A stretch of DNA of 19,734 nucleotides, taken from Treponema sp. Lineage in GTDB: Bacteria; Spirochaetota; Spirochaetia; Treponematales; Breznakiellaceae. The stretch is taken from NCBI GenBank assembly GCA_031278025.1, contig JAITLF010000093.1, positions 1-19,734 on the forward strand, written 5' to 3'. Below are positions 14,299 through 19,734 of this stretch, one piece after another (position 1 is the stretch's first letter; each line of letters begins with the position of its first letter). Under the pieces are notes generated by a model. It did no database searches and was not told where the DNA came from. It was given only the letters and a program-made list of their open reading frames with translations. The position numbers and the translations under genes are program-made.

Positions 14299-15215
14299 CA
14301 GCGCCTCCGGGCGCGGTAGTTCCGGCGCAGCTCTCCCCGGAAGAAGCGGGCCAGAACGACCGGGGCGGAGGCGGCGGTACTCAGCTCCAGCCGGGCCGCG
14401 CCGGCGCGCCGGCAGATGGCCTGCCAGAGCCGGGCGCGATCCTCATGCCATTCGGCCCAGGCGGTGCGGAAGGATGCGGAGGCGACGGGGGCGTAGAAGC
14501 GGTAGGCGGTCTCGCTGTCTTCCAGGGCAGCCAGGCCTATGCCGGAGGGTATTTCCCAGTCCAGGGGATCGGTGATCCTGACGGCGATGACGTCATGCCT
14601 GGCGCACAGGTCCCCCATTTCCCGCTCCCAGTTTACGCAGAGGAAGTCGGAGATTACGACCACCAGGCTGCGCCGCTTGAGGAGCCGCCCGGTTCCGGAC
14701 AAAGCCGCCCCCAGGCCGCTTCCCCGGCGGGGATTTTCCACGCCCAAGGCGGCGCTTATCATCGCCAATACATAGGGCCGCCCTTTCCGGGGACGGTAGA
14801 CTCTGGTAATGTCCCGGTCAAAAAAAGCCGCCCCCACCCGCTGTCCCGTCCTTTCCGCAGAAAAGGCGACCAGGGCGGCGGCCAGCACCCCCTGTTCATA
14901 CCGGGTTACGGCGTCCGTCCCCGCGTCCGCAGCGATTCCCCCTGAATGCATGGAAGCGGAGCAGTCCAGGACGATAAACGCCGTAAGCTCCCGTTCCTCA
15001 CGGTAGAGTTTGACAAAGGGTTTGCCGAACCGGGCGCTTACGTTCCAGTCTATAGAACGAATGTCATCGCCCGCTTCATACTGCCTGACCTCGTCGAATT
15101 CTATCCCCTGCCCCCGGAAAACCGACGCGAATTCCCCGGCTAAAAGATCTTCGGCCAGATCCCGGGAGACAAGGTGAAAGGCGGCTATCTTTCGCAGAAG
15201 TTCGTGCCGGTCCAT
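14298..15215 (-). CDS. DUF58 (VWA-like) cytoplasmic protein
   Basis: This 305-residue protein carries the DUF58 signature GQGIEFDEVRQYEAGDDIRS then IDWNVSAR (35-62). A VWA-like fold follows, with D84-x-S86-x-S88 in IVLDCSASMH and a later VVVISDFL strand that supplies the acidic residue. No membrane helix is visible. DUF58 genes are the standard partner immediately downstream of moxR and probably work as its VWA client or adaptor. The start lies 11 bases after the moxR stop; the next gene overlaps by one base. Confidence 0.9.
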   Translation of the reverse strand: MDRHELLRKIAAFHLVSRDLAEDLLAGEFASVFRGQGIEFDEVRQYEAGDDIRSIDWNVSARFGKPFVKLYREERELTAFIVLDCSASMHSGGIAADAGTDAVTRYEQGVLAAALVAFSAERTGQRVGAAFFDRDITRVYRPRKGRPYVLAMISAALGVENPRRGSGLGAALSGTGRLLKRRSLVVVISDFLCVNWEREMGDLCARHDVIAVRITDPLDWEIPSGIGLAALEDSETAYRFYAPVASASFRTAWAEWHEDRARLWQAICRRAGAARLELSTAASAPVVLARFFRGELRRNYRARRR

Positions 15216-15226
15216 GACAAAGCCCT

Positions 15227-16282
15227 TTAGGGCGCGGGGACCAGGGCCAGGATGCGGGCAATCACCCCGTCGGTGTCAAGGCCCTCGGCTTCGGCCTCGT
15301 AGGACAGGACGATCCGGTGCCGTAAGACCGGGAAGGCGGCGGCCTTCACGTCTTCGGGGGTAACAAAGGCGCGGCCTTCAAACAGCGCCCGGATACGGCA
15401 GCACCGGTAGAGCGCAATGGAAGCACGGGGGGACGCTCCAAAGGCGATGTACCGGTAGAGCCCCTCCCGGTCCTGCCGCCGTTCTCCCTCCCCGGAACGG
15501 GGATGCCCCAGGCTTCCGCCTTTGGGCGCGGGCGGACGGGTCGCGGCCACCACCGAGACCAGATATTCGGTGATGCGCGGGTCTACATGCACGGCGCGGG
15601 CGGCGGCGGCCAGGGTTTTCCGGCAGGAAGGGTCCAGGACCGGCGTTAGGGACGGGAAAGCCCCCACATCGTCCCCCGCCCGCTGGCTTTCCACGATACG
15701 CGCCTCTTCGTCAAGCCGGGGATAGCGGATGAGCAGCTTGAGGAGGAACCGGTCAAGCTGGGCCTCAGGCAGGGCGTAGGTTCCCTCATGTTCAATGGGG
15801 TTCTGGGTAGCCAAAACCAGGAACGGGTCAGGGAGGGGATACGTAGCCTCCCCTATGGTTACCTGCCGCTCCTCCATGGCCTCAAGCAGGGCCGACTGGA
15901 CCTTAGCCGGCGCCCGGTTGATCTCGTCCGCCAGGATCAGGTTGGCAAAAACCGGCCCCCGGCGGACCGTGAATTTCCCGGTATTCTGTTCCCACATCAG
16001 GGTTCCGGTTATATCCGCCGGAAGCAGGTCCGGGGTGAATTGAATCCGCTTAAACTCAAGGGCCGTAATTTCCGCCAGGCTCCGCACCGCCAGGGTCTTG
16101 GCAAGCCCCGGCACCCCCTCAAGCAGTATATGCCCCCCGGCGGTCAGGGCCATCAAAAGCCCGTCGAGCATCTCGGCCTGCCCGACGATACGCCGGGCAA
16201 GTTCCGTCCGGGAACGCTCCAACAACCCGGCCGCCTGGGCGATAACGTCCCCCTGGGCCGGCGTGTTACCTTTCACTTCCAT
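15227..16282 (-). CDS. moxR: MoxR-family AAA+ ATPase
   Basis: This 351-residue AAA+ ATPase of the MoxR group has Walker A GVPGLAKT (56-63), Walker B LILADE with D119 and E120, the EINRAPAKVQSALLEAMEE helix, sensor 1 ATQNP (159-163) and EAQLDRF with an Arg at 178 as the probable finger. MoxR proteins act as chaperone-like ATPases that mature or remodel VWA-domain partners; here DUF58, BatA and BatB are encoded directly downstream. It is the first gene of the cluster. The ATG (16282) has no recognisable ribosome binding site, and a promoter lies so close that the message may be nearly leaderless. The family assignment is secure. Confidence 0.93.
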   Translation of the reverse strand: MEVKGNTPAQGDVIAQAAGLLERSRTELARRIVGQAEMLDGLLMALTAGGHILLEGVPGLAKTLAVRSLAEITALEFKRIQFTPDLLPADITGTLMWEQNTGKFTVRRGPVFANLILADEINRAPAKVQSALLEAMEERQVTIGEATYPLPDPFLVLATQNPIEHEGTYALPEAQLDRFLLKLLIRYPRLDEEARIVESQRAGDDVGAFPSLTPVLDPSCRKTLAAAARAVHVDPRITEYLVSVVAATRPPAPKGGSLGHPRSGEGERRQDREGLYRYIAFGASPRASIALYRCCRIRALFEGRAFVTPEDVKAAAFPVLRHRIVLSYEAEAEGLDTDGVIARILALVPAP

Positions 16283-16291
16283 AATAAGGGT

Positions 16292-16320
16292 ATTGTACCC
16301 ACAGTGCTTTTCATTCGCAA
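16292..16320 (-). promoter_or_regulatory. Promoter for the moxR-bat cluster
   Basis: On the minus strand, TTGCGA (16320-16315), a 17-bp spacer and TACAAT (16297-16292) form a good sigma70 promoter. Transcription would begin about 16285, only a few bases from the ATG at 16282. Confidence 0.6.
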
Positions 16321-16400
16321 GACGGCGCGTTGCGCCAAGACCCGTTTAATCCGCCTAACCGCAGAGCGGGACCTGCGGCGCCGGGCGATAGGCCCGCAAC

Positions 16401-16712
16401 GTTGAGAGCGGGGTGTGCGGCTTGTAAAGAGCGGAGTACGACTCGTAAAGAGCGGTGTACGGCTCGTAAGGAGAGGAGTACGAGACGTAAACCTGAGTTT
16501 ACGTGAAGAAAACCCAGGTTTGCTGTCGGGGAAGAGAGGTTTCTTATCAGGAAAGAGAGGTTTCCTGTCAGAAAACCCAGATTTCCTAACAAAAACCCAG
16601 GTGTACGCGTTGTAAAAGTGGGTTGGCGAGTTGTAGAGAGCGGTGTACGAGTTGTAAACCTGAGTTTACGGGTTGTAGAGAGCGGTGTACGACTCGTACA
16701 CCCGTGTTTTAC
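16401..16712 (-). repeat. 21-nt mosaic repeat array D
   Basis: About fifteen units, nearly all 21 nt, occupy most of the moxR-glgC gap. Read on the minus strand they line up with arrays A and C: starts GTACAC, GTACTC, GTAAAC or GAAACC, cores CGCTCTTT, CTCAGGTTT, CTGGGTTT or CTCTCTTT, and linkers such as ACGAGTC, ACAACTC, CTGACAG. It combines the AAACC-GGTTT words of array A with the GTACAC-CTTTAC words of array C, so it is a mosaic of both. On that strand it ends against GTTGCGGGCC (16400-16391), the flank shared with A and B. Between the array and moxR (16283-16390) a GGCGC-GTT-GCGCC hairpin lies at 16324-16336. Confidence 0.88.
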
Positions 16713-16755
16713 TTTTCCATAAGGAGGAAAACACCCGGAAACACTAAAGAAACTA

Positions 16756-16784
16756 TCGACAAACTACTCATTTCCCCCTATAAT
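16756..16784 (+). promoter_or_regulatory. Promoter for glgC
   Basis: TCGACA (16756-16761), a 17-bp spacer and a perfect TATAAT (16779-16784) lie just upstream of glgC. Transcription would start near 16791, giving a leader of about 25 nt that contains the AAGGAGG site (16804-16810). Confidence 0.75.
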
Positions 16785-16816
16785 TTGGGTAGATTAGTCC
16801 AGGAAGGAGGTACCCA

Positions 16817-18088
16817 ATGGCGGAGGTTTTATCAATTGTATTAGGCGGCGGAAAAGGAACCCGTTTGTTCCCTTTAACACAAGCCAGGGCGAAACCGGCG
16901 GTTCCTTTTGGGGGAAAGTACCGGCTGGTGGATATTCCAATTTCAAATTGTATCAACGCGAATCTCAGGCAGATTTATATCTTGACACAGTTTAATTCCG
17001 CGTCCCTCCATCTGCACCTGTCCCAGACCTACATCTTTGATTCCTTCTCCAAGGGTTTTGTCGAAATTCTCGCGGCTGAACAGACGTTTGAACATTCAGG
17101 GTGGTATGAAGGTACCGCGGATGCAGTGCGGAAAAATTTCATTCACTTCAGAACCCAAAATCCTTCGTATTACATGATCCTTTCCGGGGACCAGCTTTAC
17201 CGTATGGACCTGAAGGACTTCCTTAACAAACATAAAGAATCGGGGGCGGCTATTTCCATAGCGTGTACAACCGTTTCACGGGAGGATGCCAGCCAGCTTG
17301 GGATCCTCAAGGTGAATCAAATCAGCACAATTACCGAATTCCTGGAAAAACCCGGTCCCACGAAAGATATCTCTGATTTTAAGGCCCCTGCGGAACTGCG
17401 GCAGGATAAATTCCGGGGGGATGAGTTTCTGGCTTCCATGGGTATTTATGTATTTAACGCCGATGCCATGGAAAGTTGCCTTGCCAATGAGTCTACCGAT
17501 TTCGGCAAGGAGATCATTCCTATGGCAATCAAAAACCTCAAGGTCAATGCATATGTCTTTAATGGGTATTGGGAAGATATAGGAACCATCAAGAATTTCT
17601 ACGAAGCAAATCTGAACCTGGCCAGCGTAACACCGAAATTCGATTTTTACGCGGAAGAAAAACCCATCTACACCCATATCAGAAACCTTCCCCCCTCAAA
17701 AATGAACTTCAGCAACATGAATCAGTCCATCGCCGCCGAGGGCTGTATCATCACCAACGCGACGATTTCCAATTCCATAGTCGGGGTAAGAACCATCATA
17801 GAATCAGGGGCAAGCCTCAACGGTGTCATCTGTATGGGCGCCGACTTCTACGAAACCGATGCCCAGAAGCGGAAAAACGCCGAAAAACATATCCCCAACA
17901 TCGGTATAGGCAAGGGGACTATCGTTAAAGGCGCCATCATCGACAAAAACGCCTGTATCGGCGAAGGCTGCCGTATCGGTATAGACGGTATGAACCGCAA
18001 CGAAGGCAACTACGGCCACTATTACATCGTGGACGGGATCATCGTCATTCCCAAGAACGCGGTGCTCTACCCGGGAACAGCAATATAA
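16817..18088 (+). CDS. glgC: Glucose-1-phosphate adenylyltransferase (ADP-glucose pyrophosphorylase)
   Basis: This 423-residue enzyme makes ADP-glucose from glucose-1-phosphate and ATP, the committed step of bacterial glycogen synthesis. Signatures are LGGGKGTRLFPLT (9-21), KPAVPFGGKYRLVDIPISNC (26-45), GWYEGTADAVRKN (93-105), LSGDQLYRMD with the metal-binding Asp, and ITEFLEKP for glucose-1-phosphate contact. The C-terminal left-handed beta-helix repeats (ISNSIVGVRTIIESGASLNG, GKGTIVKGAIIDKNACIGEG) are complete. Length matches the family. The ATG has AAGGAGG six bases upstream and its own promoter. No other glg gene is adjacent. No intrinsic terminator is obvious downstream. Confidence 0.96.
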   Translation: MAEVLSIVLGGGKGTRLFPLTQARAKPAVPFGGKYRLVDIPISNCINANLRQIYILTQFNSASLHLHLSQTYIFDSFSKGFVEILAAEQTFEHSGWYEGTADAVRKNFIHFRTQNPSYYMILSGDQLYRMDLKDFLNKHKESGAAISIACTTVSREDASQLGILKVNQISTITEFLEKPGPTKDISDFKAPAELRQDKFRGDEFLASMGIYVFNADAMESCLANESTDFGKEIIPMAIKNLKVNAYVFNGYWEDIGTIKNFYEANLNLASVTPKFDFYAEEKPIYTHIRNLPPSKMNFSNMNQSIAAEGCIITNATISNSIVGVRTIIESGASLNGVICMGADFYETDAQKRKNAEKHIPNIGIGKGTIVKGAIIDKNACIGEGCRIGIDGMNRNEGNYGHYYIVDGIIVIPKNAVLYPGTAI

Positions 18089-18229
18089 TCAAGCAGGAAA
18101 GGTGATCCTCAACGTATGATGCGGGAAAAAACGGCACAAGTCCTGTGGGCGCAATTCGTTATATTACACTGAATGAGCTTCAGGTGGCTTAGTATCCGGA
18201 TACTTCCATCTTCCTTCATACTTTCATAT

Positions 18230-18279
18230 TTTGCAGATCACCACTAATATTTCCTTGAAATATTTGCCTCACCTGCAAA
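18230..18279. other. Nested hairpin in the gap after glgC
   Basis: An outer stem TTTGCAG (18230-18236) with CTGCAAA (18273-18279) encloses an inner eight-bp stem AATATTTC (18246-18253) with GAAATATT (18257-18264) and a CTT loop. It could be a 3' stabiliser or a degenerate mobile-element end. The rest of 18089-18443 shows no gene that I can support. Confidence 0.35.
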
Positions 18280-18443
18280 TCATTAACATAACAACGATGC
18301 GGTTTCCCTTAATTGATAGTGTCCAGTTCCGCGCCGGGGGTGGCGGAGTTTCCGAAACGACAGTGACGGCATATGCCACAGCGATGCGGATATAGTGCGT
18401 TATGCGAACCCAGGCCTAAAATTCGTCGAAATTTATGGTACTT

Positions 18444-18569
18444 GAGCTGTTCCAAAACCCCGCGGCAGCGGGATTGAGGCGGGTACCCTCTGTTCAGAAC
18501 AGGACGGGTTCAGGATTTATACGGGAAAATCGGGGCGCTGAAAGCCGGCGCGGGTTTTGGAACATCCTC
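18444..18569. mobile_element. Miniature inverted-repeat element with ACTT duplication
   Basis: The left end GAGCTGTTCCAAAACCCC and the right end (ending GGGTTTTGGAACATCCTC, 18552-18569) are inverted repeats that differ by small indels; the core TGTTCCAAAACCC is exact. ACTT lies directly outside both ends (18440-18443 and 18570-18573), fitting a 4-bp target duplication. The 126-bp interior has a CTGTTC-A-GAACAG palindrome near 18490 and no ORF. It sits immediately upstream of the GH13 remnant. Confidence 0.65.
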
Positions 18570-18615
18570 ACTTGTAAAAAAAAGATTATATAATACAACA
18601 AAAACGGAAAATAAA

Positions 18616-19335
18616 ATGGAAAAGTGGTCTGATAAAGTTTTTTTCCATATATATACGCTTGGAATGTGTGGAGCGCCGAAACAAAATGATTTTTGTTCAC
18701 CCGCCGGAAAAGGGTTATCTTCACTGGTTAAACATATACCGAGGTTTTTATCGCTTGGAATAAACGCTCTTTATATTGGGCCGCTCTTTGAGTCAAGTTC
18801 TCATGGATATGACACGGTGGATTATTATCATGTTGAACGCAGGCTTGGTAATAATAATGATCTTAAAGAACTAGTCCGTATATTACACGAAAATGATATT
18901 TCTGTAATTCTTGACGCCGTTTTCAATCATACCGGGAGGGACTTTTTCGCCTTTAAAGATATTAAAGAAAAGAAGGTGATGTCCCAATATGCTGATTGGT
19001 ATTTGAATATTGATTTTTCCCGAAACAATGAATATAACGATGGTTTTTCTTATGAGGGATGGGCTGAACATACAAGTCTTGTAAAACTCAATCTTGATTT
19101 CCATGCAGTTCGTGAACATCTTTTTGGGACGGTAAAATACTGGATAGAAGAATTTGATATTGACGGTTTGCGTCTGGACGCTACGAATGTTATTTCCGTT
19201 GATTTTTTACGGGAGTTATCCTCTTTACAGCAAAAATTTGAAAAAATCATTTTGGCTTATGGGTGAAATTGTTGCAGGCGATTACCGCCGTCTGGCACAT
19301 GAAGGCTGTCTTGATTCAGTAACAAATGAGGTAAC
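18616..19335 (+). pseudogene. Frameshifted, truncated GH13 alpha-amylase-family glycosidase
   Basis: The N-terminal part of an alpha-amylase-family (GH13, cyclomaltodextrinase-like) enzyme. Frame 1 runs 216 codons with region I DAVFNHTG (D100, H105) and region II DGLRLDAT with the nucleophile Asp at 188, then stops at 19264-19266. The family sequence continues in another frame as KKSFWLMGEIVAGDYRRLA then HEGCLDSVTN, which supplies the catalytic Glu of region III. The switch falls at an A6 run (19241-19246); removing one A restores the frame. Homology ends at about 19327, so region IV and the C-terminal half are missing. A TATAAT at 18589-18594 and a weak ribosome binding site precede the ATG. 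The gene is clearly more AT-rich than its neighbours, which suggests foreign origin. Confidence 0.85.
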
Positions 19336-19452
19336 GAGGCTGTCGAAAAAGTGTTCCGGAAAGGTTTAAGACACTATATATAGCGTATCAATTACCTTTA
19401 ACATACCATATATAGTAGTTTTTGCCTATTGACGGATTTATTCGACAGTCTC
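19336..19452. mobile_element. 117-bp miniature inverted-repeat element in the GH13/transposase junction
   Basis: GAGGCTGTCGAA (19336-19347) and TTCGACAGTCTC (19441-19452) are inverted repeats matching at 11 of 12 positions. AAC flanks both ends (19333-19335 and 19453-19455), a possible 3-bp duplication. An inner pair ACTATATAT/ATATATAGT (about 19373-19381 and 19408-19416) makes a second stem. No ORF is inside. The ends resemble those of the 18444 element (GAG, CTGT and a following AAAA), so the two may belong to related families. Confidence 0.6.
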
Positions 19453-19734
19453 AACGGATTTCTTTCAAAATCTGGAAGCGGGGGCAAGTGGAGCGGTTAC
19501 CCGGTATTATAAGCAGATGGAAGGATCTAAGCCGGTACGACTCTGTGCGATGCGGAAGACGGAGGAAGAGTCGGACCAAAAGTCCGTAGCGAAAGGAGTT
19601 GAAGGGCTGAAAGCAACAAACCGCACGAAGAGTCATGGGAAGCCGCCGAGCGAAGCGCAATTGGCGAACAACCGATATATCATTGTTATGACCTCCTTGC
19701 TTGAAGTTGAGGCCGCGTTGCTACTGGAACTGTA
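19453..19734 (+). pseudogene. IS4-family transposase fragment, running off the window
   Basis: An open frame without its own start reads TDFFQNLEAGASGAVTRYYK, then KPVRLCAMRKTEEESDQKSV, then NRTKSHGKPPSEAQLANNRY, and IIVMTSL followed by LEVEAALLLEL at the window end. This matches the part of IS4-type DDE transposases that precedes the LYRxRWQIELxFKRLK block with the catalytic Glu, which should lie just outside the window. The N-terminal half, including the first Asp residues, is absent, so the copy is a 5'-truncated relic at least on this side. It is in the same frame as the shifted GH13 part, and removing the 117-bp element plus a 3-bp duplication (120 bp) keeps that frame. Confidence 0.78.

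Noticed and set aside
18116..18172. 18-codon ORF (MMREKTAQVLWAQFVILH) after glgC
   Set aside because: The nearest purine-rich site is about 13 bases before the ATG, too far, and nothing else supports it.
19455..19660. Group II intron-like or structured RNA at the right edge
   Set aside because: The GAAAGGAGTTGAAGGGCTGAAAG stretch looked intron-like at first, but the plus-strand frame reads as an IS4-type transposase throughout.

Overview
The window looks like chromosomal DNA of a spirochaete, most likely a Treponema of the environmental or insect-gut type. This is an inference from three things. The moxR-DUF58-batA-batB-TPR-BatD aerotolerance-type cluster has a spirochaetal layout. The lipoproteins use relaxed lipoboxes. 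The ABC sugar importer lacks a local ATPase. Coding DNA is fairly GC-rich on both strands, except for an AT-rich glycosidase remnant near the right end.

Layout. (1) 1-3814: the start of an unknown leftward gene, a divergent control region, then a rightward carbohydrate ABC importer (lipoprotein binding protein, MalF-type and MalG-type permeases) with a tiny coupled leader ORF between the first two genes. (2) 4167-5252: branched-chain aminotransferase ilvE. (3) 5261-7309: a leftward pair, a serine hydrolase followed by a membrane glycosyltransferase. (4) 7412-7876: a 465-bp transposon-like relic with matching terminal inverted repeats and a target duplication, holding an array of 21-nt repeats. 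(5) 8108-8332: infA, overlapping tail to tail with an Smr-domain gene. (6) 16282-8313, leftward: moxR, DUF58, a membrane protein, batA, batB, a TPR lipoprotein, a BatD/BatE-like protein and smr, mostly with overlapping or near-touching ends. (7) 16817-18088: glgC. (8) 18089-19734: a decayed zone with a miniature inverted-repeat element, a frameshifted and truncated GH13 glycosidase, a second miniature element, and an internal fragment of an IS4-type transposase that runs off the window.

Functional links. The importer, glgC and the former GH13 gene are all carbohydrate genes, but they are separate units. The bat cluster probably builds one envelope complex: the MoxR ATPase acts with von Willebrand factor A proteins that carry MIDAS motifs, plus periplasm-facing TPR, Ig-like and SH3 modules.

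The most unusual feature is a family of mosaic arrays with a 21-nt period (A 3874-4071, B 7463-7709, C 13108-13401, D 16401-16712; about 50 units). They fill gene gaps, share sub-unit words in shuffled combinations, occur in both orientations, and in one case sit inside the bat operon exactly against a stop codon. I do not recognise them as a described repeat class. No tRNA, rRNA or CRISPR array was seen.
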